Position numbers and translations under genes: made by a program. A DNA stretch of 54,670 nucleotides, from the NCBI GenBank assembly GCA_028713915.1, contig JAQTNK010000029.1, forward strand, positions 1-54,670. Direction: 5' to 3'. The notes beneath the pieces were generated by a model, which saw only the letters and a program-made list of their open reading frames with translations, was not told the origin of the DNA and searched no databases. Below, piece by piece: positions 1-7,424 of the stretch; positions within the stretch are counted from its first letter, which is position 1, and every line of letters starts with the position of its first letter. Source of the stretch: Rhodocyclaceae bacterium. Lineage in GTDB: Bacteria > Pseudomonadota > Gammaproteobacteria > Burkholderiales > Rhodocyclaceae.

Positions 1-597
1 CCCGCCGATCCGGGCCGCCCCTGCAAGCCTTTCAGCGCCCATCGAAGCGGCCTGGTCCTGGCCGAAGGGGCGGCCATGCTGGTGCTCGAAGGCGGCGAGC
101 GCATCGGCAAGCGCCGCGCCCGGGCTCGGCTCGCCGGCTACGGCAATGCCAGCGACGCCACGCACATCACCAAGCCCGATCCGCGCGGACAAATCGCCGC
201 GATGAGCCGCGCACTGCGCGATGCCGGCATGAGCCCGGCGCAGGTCGGCTACGTGAACGCCCACGGCACGGCGACCCAGGCCGGCGACGCCACGGAAACC
301 CGCGCCATCCGGGAGGTCTGGAGCAGCCATGCCGATCGACTCGCGGTCAGCTCGACCAAGGCGGTTCACGGGCATCTGCTCGGCGCGGCGGGCGCCCTTG
401 AAATGGCGCTGACCATCCGCGCGCTAGAACGCGGCATGCTGCCTCCCACCGCCCACCTCGACCACGCCGATCCGGCATGCGACCTGGACTATGTGTCTGA
501 CGGACCGCGCGCCGCAGCGTCGCTGCGCGCGGCCATGAGCAATTCGTTCGGCTTCGGCGGCAGCAATGTCAGCTTGGTGGTCGAGAAGGTCGATTAG
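1..597 (+). CDS. Beta-ketoacyl-ACP synthase, FabF-like (C-terminal part)
   Basis: The reading frame is open from the first base, so the start lies outside the window and 198 C-terminal residues remain. It is the C-terminal thiolase-fold half of a KAS I/II condensing enzyme, which elongates acyl-ACP with malonyl-ACP by decarboxylative Claisen condensation. Two of the three catalytic residues are visible: the histidine of NAHGTAT and the histidine of KAVHGHLLGAAGALE. The glycine-rich end SNSFGFGGSN is also typical. The active-site cysteine would be upstream. Whether it serves bulk fatty-acid synthesis or a dedicated lipid or polyene pathway cannot be told without the upstream genes. The next gene starts 118 bp downstream and looks functionally unrelated. 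Confidence 0.9.
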   Translation, partial: PADPGRPCKPFSAHRSGLVLAEGAAMLVLEGGERIGKRRARARLAGYGNASDATHITKPDPRGQIAAMSRALRDAGMSPAQVGYVNAHGTATQAGDATETRAIREVWSSHADRLAVSSTKAVHGHLLGAAGALEMALTIRALERGMLPPTAHLDHADPACDLDYVSDGPRAAASLRAAMSNSFGFGGSNVSLVVEKVD

Positions 598-714
598 ATC
601 CGGCATGAAGAATTCGGTCGTCAAGCTGGCCGCACCGGCATGAGTTCGCGTTAAGGAGCGCTTAAGCCTGGCCGCGCATTCTCCGTTCCGTCGCACCCCA
701 CGAAGGAATCGGAA

Positions 715-1332
715 ATGCATACCTCGCACCTTGTCGGCCGGCACGCCTACGATCCGCTGCTGCGCCTGATCCACGCCTGGAACGCGCTGGCCATCGTCGG
801 TCTCGTCGCCACGTCGCAAATCGCCGAAGCCGTCGAGCACGGCGTCTGGGAATCCGCGGTCTGGCGCTGGCACATCCAGTTCGGCTACGCCATGATCGGC
901 GGCCTCGTCGCCCGCCTGCTCTGGGGCTTCGTCGGCCCGCAACTGGCGCGCTGGTCCGACCTCTGGCATCCGCGCGCCTGGATCGCCCTGCTGCGCGGCC
1001 ATTTCAGCGTCCCGCCGCGCCTGGGCCACGACGCGCGCGCCAGCGCCGCCTTCCTCGCGCTGTACGCCGTGCTCCTGCTGATGGCCGGCAGCGGCCTCGC
1101 GCTCGCCGCCATCGAGCACAACATGGGGCCGCTGACGGCCAGCCTCGGCGACGACAGCGGCCTCAAGCACTTCTTCAAGGAACCCCACGAGGCGGGCTTC
1201 GCCGTCGTGCTCGGCTTCATCGCCCTGCACCTGGGCGCACTCGCCTATCACCGCTTTTTCCTGCGCCTGCCGGTCGACCAGGCGATGGTCACGGGCACGC
1301 AATATTTTCCCAAGGAGCTTCCCCATGCATAA
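715..1332 (+). CDS. Membrane diheme cytochrome b (b561/Ni-Fe-hydrogenase b type)
   Basis: A 205-residue protein with about four hydrophobic membrane segments and conserved histidines, including RLIHAWNAL near the N-terminus and further histidines around residues 50-70, 145-165 and 180-185. This matches the cytochrome b561 / hydrogenase cytochrome-b family, which passes electrons between the quinone pool and periplasmic cytochromes. It starts after AAGGAATCGGAA and its end overlaps the next gene by 8 bp, so it is very likely the first gene of a transcript with the two c-type cytochromes that follow. By context it would be the quinol-side donor for those haemoproteins; that role is inferred. 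Confidence 0.88.
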   Translation: MHTSHLVGRHAYDPLLRLIHAWNALAIVGLVATSQIAEAVEHGVWESAVWRWHIQFGYAMIGGLVARLLWGFVGPQLARWSDLWHPRAWIALLRGHFSVPPRLGHDARASAAFLALYAVLLLMAGSGLALAAIEHNMGPLTASLGDDSGLKHFFKEPHEAGFAVVLGFIALHLGALAYHRFFLRLPVDQAMVTGTQYFPKELPHA

Positions 1333-1726
1333 GACATTGACATTATTGCTGCTCGCGCTTGCCGCCGGCGGCGCCGCTGCCGCGCCCGCCGACCCGCTGC
1401 AGGCTTACGTCGCCCAGGCCCGTCAGGCCGATCCGGGCTTCGCGCCGGCGGCCAGCCGCGGCGAAGCCTTCTTCCGCCTGCAGCGCGCCGCCGCCTCGGG
1501 TCGCATCGCCTGCACCGACTGCCACACCGACGACCCGCGCCAGCCCGGCCGGACGCGCGCCCGCAAGCCCATCGCCCCGCTGGCGCCCGTCGCCAACGCC
1601 GAGCGCCTCGCCGATGCGGCCAAGACCGAGAAGTGGCTGGGCCGCAATTGCCTGGACGTCGTCGGTCGCGCCTGCACCGCCGCCGAGAAGGCGGACATCG
1701 TCGCCTGGCTGATTTCGATCCGTTGA
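1325..1726 (+). CDS. SHP-type monohaem cytochrome c (DUF1924)
   Basis: A 133-residue exported protein. An N-terminal signal peptide ends near AAAAP, and a single CxxCH haem site, CTDCH, lies at residues 63-67. The C-terminal region TEKWLGRNCLDVVGRACT fits the DUF1924/SHP (sphaeroides haem protein) family. In characterised SHPs the sixth haem ligand is a labile asparagine that allows small ligands such as O2 or NO to bind; Asn108, between Trp104 and Cys109, is the likely candidate here. The gene sits between a cytochrome b and a diheme cytochrome, the partners seen with SHP in other proteobacteria. The physiological substrate of SHP is unsettled. The family call rests on the motif pattern, length and operon context. 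Confidence 0.85.
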   Translation: MHKTLTLLLLALAAGGAAAAPADPLQAYVAQARQADPGFAPAASRGEAFFRLQRAAASGRIACTDCHTDDPRQPGRTRARKPIAPLAPVANAERLADAAKTEKWLGRNCLDVVGRACTAAEKADIVAWLISIR

Positions 1727-1736
1727 GGAAGCTGCG

Positions 1737-2264
1737 ATGCGCAACCACCTGCCCAAGATCATTACCCTGATCGTCGCCTGCGGCGTCTCCGGCTGGCTGT
1801 TCGCCGGCGACCACGGCGAACAAGATGAGGGCCGCGAAGGCGGCGGCCTTCCCGCGGTCGACCACAAGGCCTGGCGCGCGGAATGCGGCGCCTGCCACAC
1901 GGCCTTCCATCCCGGGCTGCTGCCCGAGCGTTCCTGGCGCAAGCTGATGGACGGCCTCGACCATCACTTCGGCGAGAACGCCGGCCTCGACGCCGCGACG
2001 CGCAAGTCGATCACCGACTTCCTCGCCGCCAACGCCGCCGACCGCCTCGATGCCCGCCGCGCCCGCAAGGTGGCCGCGTCGATCCCGAGCGGCGAGACGC
2101 CGCTGCGCATCACCGCGACGGCCTGGTTCGAGCGCAAGCACGACGAGCTGAGCCCCGGCGTCTGGAAGAAGCCGAGCATCGGTTCGCGCGCCAATTGCGG
2201 CGCCTGCCATCCCGGCGCCGACAAAGGCAGCTTCGACGAGCACGCGGTACGCATTCCGCGCTAG
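1737..2264 (+). CDS. Diheme cytochrome c (DHC family)
   Basis: A 175-residue protein with an N-terminal hydrophobic signal or anchor (residues 6-23) and two haem-binding sites: CGACH at residues 50-54 and CGACH at 154-158. The wide spacing of about 100 residues, with a helical middle region, fits the DHC diheme cytochrome family, which donates electrons to SHP. It starts 10 bp after the SHP gene, so the two are presumably co-transcribed. Together with the cytochrome b it suggests a short chain from quinol to cytochrome b to DHC to SHP in the periplasm; the direction of electron flow is inferred. The response-regulator gene follows after 32 bp. Confidence 0.88.
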   Translation: MRNHLPKIITLIVACGVSGWLFAGDHGEQDEGREGGGLPAVDHKAWRAECGACHTAFHPGLLPERSWRKLMDGLDHHFGENAGLDAATRKSITDFLAANAADRLDARRARKVAASIPSGETPLRITATAWFERKHDELSPGVWKKPSIGSRANCGACHPGADKGSFDEHAVRIPR

Positions 2265-2296
2265 CATCGGCGTCTCCCGCCCGCTGCCCGCCCGTC

Positions 2297-2953
2297 ATGC
2301 GCATCCTGCTCATCGAAGACGATCCCCCGCTCGGCGACGGCCTTGCCGCCGGCCTGCGCCAGGCGGGCTTCGCCGTCGATTGGGTCAGGGACGGCGAAAG
2401 CGCCGTCGCGGCGCTCGCCGCCGAGCGCTTCGACCTGGCGGTGCTCGACCTCGGCCTGCCCAGGCTCTCCGGCATGGAGGTGCTCAAGCGGCTGCGCGCG
2501 AAGGGCAGCGCCATGCCGGTGCTGATCCTCACGGCGCGCGACGCGACGACGGACAAGATCGCCGGCCTCGACGGCGGCGCCGACGATTATCTCGTCAAGC
2601 CGGTCGATCTCGACGAACTCGCCGCGCGCATCCGCGCCCTGCTGCGCCGCGCCGCCGGCCGCGCCGCGCCGGAGCTGCGCCACGGCAAGCTCGTGCTCGA
2701 TCCCGCCGGCCATCGCGTCGAGTTCGACGGCCAGCCGGTGGAACTTTCGGCGCGCGAGTTCGCCGTGCTGCACGCGCTGCTCGCCAGCGCCGGCCGCGTC
2801 ATGACGCGCGGGCAACTCGAGCAGTCGATCTACGGCTGGAGCGAGGAGCCCGACAGCAACGCCCTCGAAGTGCATATCCACCACCTGCGCCGCAAGTTCG
2901 GCGCCGAGCTCATCAAGACGCTGCGCGGCGTCGGCTACACGATTCCCAAATGA
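2297..2953 (+). CDS. OmpR/QseB-family response regulator
   Basis: A 218-residue two-domain regulator. The receiver domain (about residues 1-115) has the acidic pair EDD at 7-9, the phosphoacceptor Asp51 in VLDLGLP, and Lys101 in DYLVKPVD. The C-terminal winged helix (about 125-217) ends in EVHIHHLRRKFG...TLRGVGYTIPK. The ATG at 2297 is chosen because it begins the standard receiver sequence MRILLIEDD; the frame runs further upstream only by overlapping the cytochrome gene. Its stop overlaps the kinase start (ATGA), so the pair is translationally coupled. The obvious candidate target is the cytochrome cluster just upstream; this is inference from adjacency. Confidence 0.93.
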   Translation: MRILLIEDDPPLGDGLAAGLRQAGFAVDWVRDGESAVAALAAERFDLAVLDLGLPRLSGMEVLKRLRAKGSAMPVLILTARDATTDKIAGLDGGADDYLVKPVDLDELAARIRALLRRAAGRAAPELRHGKLVLDPAGHRVEFDGQPVELSAREFAVLHALLASAGRVMTRGQLEQSIYGWSEEPDSNALEVHIHHLRRKFGAELIKTLRGVGYTIPK

Positions 2954-4290
2954 CGATCTGGTATTCGCTGCGCCGCCGTTTGCTGCTGCTGCTGCTGGGC
3001 GGCGCGTCGGCCTGCTGGCTGGCGACGCTGGCCTGGAGCTATGTCGATGCCCACCACGAAATCGACGAACTCTTCGACGCCAAGCTGGCGCAGGCGGCGC
3101 AGGCGCTGCTCGCCCAGGGCGGCCATCACGAACCCCGCGAGCATGAGCACGCGGACGACACCGAAGAACTCGAACATGCCGCCCATCGCTACCAGAGCGC
3201 CTTGAAGTTCCAGGTCTGGCGCGACGACGGCACGCTCAAGCTGCGCTCGGCGAACGCGCCGACGACGCCCCTGGCGCCGGTGGACGGCTTCTCCGAAGCG
3301 CGCGCAGCGGACGGCCATTGGCGCTACTACAGCCAGTGGGACCAGCGCCATCATCATCGCGTGCAGGTCGCGGAAAACCACGCCGTGCGCGACGAACTCG
3401 TCGGCCACATCGCCTGGCGGCTGCTGCTGCCGGCGCTGTTCGGCCTGCCGCTGCTGGGCGCCTGGGTCTGGTTTGCGACCAGGCGCGGCCTCATGCCGCT
3501 GGCGGCGCTGGCGCGCCAGGTCGGCGAGCGCGCGCCGGAACGCCTGCATGCGGTGACGCCGGCAGCCGCGCCGGAGGAAGTCCGGCCGCTGCTCGAAGCC
3601 TTGAATGACCTGTTCGCGCGCGTCGAACGCACGCTCGCGAACGAACGCCGCTTCACCGCCGACGCCGCCCACGAACTGCGCACGCCGCTGGCCGCGCTGG
3701 CGGCCCAGGCCCAGGTGGCGGCGCGCGCGCGCAACGCGGCCGAGCGCGATCACGCCCTCGCGTTCCTCACCGCCGGCATGGCGCGCACGTCGCGCCTGGT
3801 CGACCAGTTGCTGACCCTGGCCCGCCTCGAACCCGAACCGGCGGCGGCAGCGGCGGCCGCCGTGCGCCTCGACAGCCTGGCGCAGGAAGTCTGCGCCGAC
3901 CACGGCCCGCAGGCCCTGGCCAAGGACATCGCGCTCGAACTCGACGCCGAGCCGGTGACCATCGCGGCCGACGAGAACCTGCTGCGCATCCTGCTGCGCA
4001 ATCTCATCGACAACGCCATCCGCTACACGCCAACGGGCGGGCGCGTCGGCGTGACGGTGAGCGGTGCCGGCGGCAAGGCGCGCCTCACCGTCAGCGACAG
4101 CGGCCCGGGCATCCCCGAAGGCGAGCGCAGCCGCGTCTTCGAGCGCTTCGCGCGCCTGGCCGGCCAGGAGACGGACGGCAGCGGACTGGGATTGTCCATC
4201 GTGCGCCGCATCGCCGAACTGCACGGCGCGCAGGTGACGCTGGAGACAGGAAACAACGGCCAGGGACTCGCCGTCGTGGTGACGTTCTGA
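2950..4290 (+). CDS. QseC-like sensor histidine kinase with His-rich sensor region
   Basis: A 446-residue inner-membrane kinase. A first membrane segment (about residues 10-31) and a second (about 155-177) enclose a periplasmic domain of about 120 residues. A HAMP-like linker follows, then the H-box with His241 in DAAHELRTPLAAL, the N-box NLIDNAIRY, and the G boxes DSGPGIP and GSGLGLSIVRRI. The periplasmic part is unusually rich in histidine: GHHEPREHEHADDTEELEHAAH near residues 58-79 and RHHH at 133-136. That composition suggests metal or proton sensing, but no ligand can be assigned from sequence. The start at 2950 overlaps the regulator stop. It should phosphorylate the regulator encoded immediately upstream. 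Confidence 0.93.
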   Translation: MTIWYSLRRRLLLLLLGGASACWLATLAWSYVDAHHEIDELFDAKLAQAAQALLAQGGHHEPREHEHADDTEELEHAAHRYQSALKFQVWRDDGTLKLRSANAPTTPLAPVDGFSEARAADGHWRYYSQWDQRHHHRVQVAENHAVRDELVGHIAWRLLLPALFGLPLLGAWVWFATRRGLMPLAALARQVGERAPERLHAVTPAAAPEEVRPLLEALNDLFARVERTLANERRFTADAAHELRTPLAALAAQAQVAARARNAAERDHALAFLTAGMARTSRLVDQLLTLARLEPEPAAAAAAAVRLDSLAQEVCADHGPQALAKDIALELDAEPVTIAADENLLRILLRNLIDNAIRYTPTGGRVGVTVSGAGGKARLTVSDSGPGIPEGERSRVFERFARLAGQETDGSGLGLSIVRRIAELHGAQVTLETGNNGQGLAVVVTF

Positions 4291-4366
4291 ATTCGAGCGC
4301 AGCGAGCTGATTGGTCGCCTCCCCCGGGAGGCGGAGGGCGGGAGAGGCGGGCCTCCCCGGCGGCTT

Positions 4367-4421
4367 GAGCCGCAAGCTGGCCGCCTGACGGCCCAGCCGT
4401 CAGGCGGCCAGCTTGCGGCTC
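4367..4421. repeat. Perfect 25-bp inverted repeat between convergent genes
   Basis: Bases 4367-4391 and 4397-4421 are exact reverse complements, separated by a 5-base loop (4392-4396). The right arm contains the last codons and stop of the minus-strand cNMP-binding gene, so that gene's 3' end encodes half of the hairpin. The convergent kinase gene ends 76 bp to the left. A long GC-rich stem here could stop transcription from both sides or protect mRNA 3' ends. There is no T-run on either side, so it is not a classical intrinsic terminator. Confidence 0.85.
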
Positions 4422-4930
4422 TCGTCCAGCACCTTCATGTACTGGAGACTGACCTGGCGCAGGCGCTGGTTGAGCAGCACCGCCATCTGCATCAGCAGCT
4501 TGACGCCGAGCTGCGGCTTCTCGCCGACCAGGCGCATCAGTTCGTCGCGGCCGAGCACGGCGATGACGGCCTCGGTGACCGTCACGCAACTGGCGAAGCG
4601 CGGTTCGCCGTCGATGACCGACATCTCGCCGAGCGTCTTGCCGGGATTGGCGTCGGCGATGCGCACCGGCAGGCCGCGATGGTCCTTCTTGGCGATTTCC
4701 ATGTTGCCTTCGATCAGCAGCAGCATGAAGTCGCCGGGCTCGCCCTCGACGATGACCTCGATGCCGGCGGCCACGCGGTAGCAGCGCATGTAGCGGGCAA
4801 GCGCCTCGATCTCGGCCCGCTCGAAGCCCGCGAAGACGCGGATGTAATCCATGATGTCGAGGATACGCGCGACGAACGGCGTGGCATCGCCGAGGTTTTC
4901 GAAGCTGCGGAAACGGTCGTTAGCGCTCAT
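4400..4930 (-). CDS. Stand-alone cyclic-nucleotide-binding domain protein
   Basis: A 176-residue protein made almost entirely of one cNMP-binding (Crp-type beta-roll) domain, about residues 30-150. The phosphate-binding-cassette-like stretch is GKTLGEMSVIDGEPRFASC. No helix-turn-helix follows; the C-terminal about 30 residues are helical (LLMQMAVLLNQRLRQV), so DNA binding is unlikely. It probably acts as a sensor or regulatory partner. The ligand (cAMP, cGMP or none) cannot be inferred, because the arginine position differs among family members. Its 3' end forms the right arm of a 25-bp palindrome. It is read in the same direction as the prenyltransferase gene upstream, after a 10-bp gap, so the two may be co-transcribed. 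Confidence 0.85.
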   Translation of the reverse strand: MSANDRFRSFENLGDATPFVARILDIMDYIRVFAGFERAEIEALARYMRCYRVAAGIEVIVEGEPGDFMLLLIEGNMEIAKKDHRGLPVRIADANPGKTLGEMSVIDGEPRFASCVTVTEAVIAVLGRDELMRLVGEKPQLGVKLLMQMAVLLNQRLRQVSLQYMKVLDESRKLAA

Positions 4931-4940
4931 GACGGCCCGA

Positions 4941-5810
4941 TTATAGCCAAGACGACAGCAACGCTACCACCAGTGCCGTCCAGCCCGCAAGCGCCGCCAG
5001 CAGGTGGGGATCGGTCAGCACTTCGCGGGCCGGATCGCCGCCGCCGCCCTGGCGATGCAGCAGGTACAGATAGCGCAGCAGGCCGTAGAGCACGAAGGGC
5101 ACCGTGGCGATGAGCCAGGGCGTGCCGTGCAGGGCGACGGTCTCGGGGCTCACCGTGTAGAGCGCATAGGACACCACGGTGCCCGTCGCGGCGATGACGA
5201 TGAACTGATCGAGCATGGTCCGCGAGTAATGCTCGAGGACGCGGCGATGCACGGCGGAATCGTCGACCAGCGCGTCGAGCTCGGCGCGGCGCTTGGCGAA
5301 GCCGAGGAACAGCGTCAGCATCAGGCTGCACAGCAGCAGCCAGTTCGTCGGCGGGATGCCGACGCCGACGGTGCCGGCGAGGATGCGCAGCATGAAGCCG
5401 GCGGCGATGATGAAGACGTCGAGCACGACGATATGCTTGGCGCCCAGGTTGTAGACCACCTGCAGCAGCAGATAGGCGACGAAGATCCACGGCGCGCGAC
5501 TGGTCAGGAAGGCCAGCGCCAGGCCGCCGGCCAGGCAGACGAAACCCAGCGCCAGTGCCGCCGGCACGGAAACCGCGCCGCTGGCGAGCGGACGCCGCTT
5601 CTTTTCCGGGTGGCGCCGGTCCTGGTTGCGGTCGACGTAGTCGTTCGCCACATAGACGGCCGACGACAGCAGGCAGAAGGCGGCGCCGGCCAGCAGCGCG
5701 GCGCCGAGCAGCGCCGGGTCGCGCCAGGCATGGCCGAAGAGCACGCCGACGAAGACGAAGCCGTTCTTCAGCCATTGATGCGGACGCAGCAGGCGGAGCA
5801 AAGGGGGCAT
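4941..5810 (-). CDS. UbiA-family decaprenyl-phosphate phosphoribosyltransferase-like protein
   Basis: A 289-residue protein with about eight or nine membrane segments. The N-terminus LLRPHQWLKNGFVFVGVLFG and the aspartate motif NDYVDRNQD followed by HPEKKRRPLASG are characteristic of the UbiA-superfamily branch that transfers 5-phosphoribosyl from PRPP to polyprenyl phosphate, as DPPR synthase does. In bacteria such enzymes supply lipid-linked pentose donors for envelope glycans. The ArnT-like glycosyltransferase encoded next to it would be a plausible user of a polyprenyl-linked sugar. Family membership is clear; the exact acceptor and donor are inferred. Confidence 0.87.
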   Translation of the reverse strand: MPPLLRLLRPHQWLKNGFVFVGVLFGHAWRDPALLGAALLAGAAFCLLSSAVYVANDYVDRNQDRRHPEKKRRPLASGAVSVPAALALGFVCLAGGLALAFLTSRAPWIFVAYLLLQVVYNLGAKHIVVLDVFIIAAGFMLRILAGTVGVGIPPTNWLLLCSLMLTLFLGFAKRRAELDALVDDSAVHRRVLEHYSRTMLDQFIVIAATGTVVSYALYTVSPETVALHGTPWLIATVPFVLYGLLRYLYLLHRQGGGGDPAREVLTDPHLLAALAGWTALVVALLSSWL

Positions 5811-5817
5811 GACGATT

Positions 5818-5893
5818 TACCGCCGAGGCGCCGAGACGCCGGGACATCGAGAAACCGCATCTCCCGGAGATCTCCGCGCCTCGGCGTCGCGGC
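5818..5893. repeat. Palindromic intergenic repeat, copy 1 (diverged)
   Basis: The left arm at about 5818-5842 carries the core CGCCGAGGCGCCGAGACGCC. The right arm at about 5872-5893 reads as its imperfect reverse complement. The element fills the gap between the glycosyltransferase stop and the prenyltransferase start. It is the most diverged of four related copies in the window (see 11050, 18529 and 21661). The arms could form a long stem in RNA. The type resembles dispersed REP-like GC-rich palindromes; function unknown. Confidence 0.75.
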
Positions 5894-5905
5894 AGTTGAA
5901 CACCG

Positions 5906-7408
5906 CTACTTCGCGCATACCGTGCCCGGGAAGTAGCGATCGCAGAAATAGCAGCCGGTCTGCGGCAGCCAGGCCGGCAGCGCGTAGTACTTGTCCCGCA
6001 CTTTCGCCAGCACCTCGTCGCGATAGGCCGGATAAGCGAAGCCGCGACCGAGCACGATCCAGAAGCGGGCGCCGCGCCGCGTGAATGGCTTCACCTCGAC
6101 TTCGCGGAAATAGCGGCGATACCAGGCGGCGTCGGGCTCGCTCTTCCTCAGCACGAGGATGTTGCGGCCGTCGAGCGCGCGAAAGTCGGTGAGGATGTCG
6201 TCATGGCGCGCATGGCTCGAGCCCTCGCCGAAGACGATGAAGCGGCGGCGCGCGTTGTAGCCGAACGTCACCGCATTCGAGTAGCCGTCGCTGGCGAAGG
6301 CGTAGTCCCCGGCATAAGGCTTGAGTTCCTCGAGCATGGCCTGCGTATCGAAGGTCAATACGATGCCGTCATACCAGCGCGTGGCCTGCCAAGTCTCCAG
6401 CGGCAGCCGCGCGATGACGGCGATGGCGGCGATGTGCAGCACGGCGACGCCGACGAAGAACAGGCCGAGCCGGCGCAGGCTCGCCAGCGGCAGGCGCCGC
6501 GCCAGGGGCATCAGGGCGAAGGGCACGAAGGCCAGCAGCCAGTGCAGGCCGATCGTCTTCACCAGCGAGAGCGCCGCGAACAGGGCGAAGGGCACCAGCG
6601 ACAGCGTGGCCAGCGCGCGGCAGCCGCCCGTCAGCACGCCGCCGCCGCGCACCACCAGCAGCCAGAGCACCGGCGGCGACAGCACATAGGCGAGCGTCAC
6701 GCCGTAGAGCAGCGGCGTGCGCCACGACAGGCCGGCGTCCTCGTGGCGGTTGACGAAATTGAACATGTAGTTGGGCCAGCAGTGGCCGGCGTTCCACCAG
6801 CCCATCAGCAGCAGGGCCGGCACGCACAACGCATAGACGACGGCGAGCCCGGCCCAGGCGCGCGGCGTTCGGCGCAGCGCCGCTTCGACCAGATAGGCGA
6901 AGCCCAGCAGCGCGGCGAAATACTTGGACAGCACCGCGCCGGCGAGCAGCAGGCCGGCCGCAACATACCAGCCCAGCGCATCGTCCTCGACGGCCTTGAT
7001 CCAGGCCAGGCCGGAAAACACCGCGAAGTAGATCAGCGGCGTGTCGGTGGTGACGAAGACGTTCCAGACATTGACGGGGGCCAGCAGCACCAGGAGCGCC
7101 GCCCACCAGCAGCGGTCATCCTCGAGTTGCGGCCACAGCCGCGCCATCGCCCAGGCTACGGTGAGCGCCAGCAGCGCCGGCTGGACGGTGACGGGCAGGC
7201 GCAGCCACCATGCGGCGTCGCTCACTTTCAGCAGCGCCGCAAGCCACCAGCCGATCATCGGCGGATGATCGTAGAAGCCCCAGTCGGGATTGCGGCCCCA
7301 GTCGATGAAATAGGCCTCGTCGCCGGTGATCGGCATGGCCTGCGCCAGCCAGAAGCGAAACGCGAGCGTCAGCCACAGCAGGACGAAAAAAAGCCGGCGC
7401 GGATTCAT
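5906..7408 (-). CDS. ArnT-like GT39 family glycosyltransferase
   Basis: A 500-residue integral membrane protein with about ten to twelve membrane segments. The first periplasmic loop carries PITGDEAYFIDW, the DE-type motif of GT-C glycosyltransferases (family 39/PMT-like, which includes ArnT) that use polyprenyl-linked sugars. The C-terminal about 130 residues form a soluble domain (for example YAGDYAFASDGYSNAVTFGY). The ATG at 7408 starts MNPRRLFF; a GTG at 7423, one base after the aroG stop, is an alternative. It probably transfers a sugar to lipid A, another glycolipid or a protein in the periplasm; the substrate is unknown. The UbiA-like gene follows after a repeat-bearing gap of 95 bp. 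Confidence 0.87.
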   Translation of the reverse strand: MNPRRLFFVLLWLTLAFRFWLAQAMPITGDEAYFIDWGRNPDWGFYDHPPMIGWWLAALLKVSDAAWWLRLPVTVQPALLALTVAWAMARLWPQLEDDRCWWAALLVLLAPVNVWNVFVTTDTPLIYFAVFSGLAWIKAVEDDALGWYVAAGLLLAGAVLSKYFAALLGFAYLVEAALRRTPRAWAGLAVVYALCVPALLLMGWWNAGHCWPNYMFNFVNRHEDAGLSWRTPLLYGVTLAYVLSPPVLWLLVVRGGGVLTGGCRALATLSLVPFALFAALSLVKTIGLHWLLAFVPFALMPLARRLPLASLRRLGLFFVGVAVLHIAAIAVIARLPLETWQATRWYDGIVLTFDTQAMLEELKPYAGDYAFASDGYSNAVTFGYNARRRFIVFGEGSSHARHDDILTDFRALDGRNILVLRKSEPDAAWYRRYFREVEVKPFTRRGARFWIVLGRGFAYPAYRDEVLAKVRDKYYALPAWLPQTGCYFCDRYFPGTVCAK

Positions 7409-7424
7409 GCCGGCCGAATTCACC

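Noticed and set aside
424-1326. Long minus-strand open frame opposite the FabF tail and cytochrome b
   Set aside because: Low-complexity Arg/Ala/Gly-rich translation, no family pattern, and it is antisense to clearly recognisable genes; a product of high GC.
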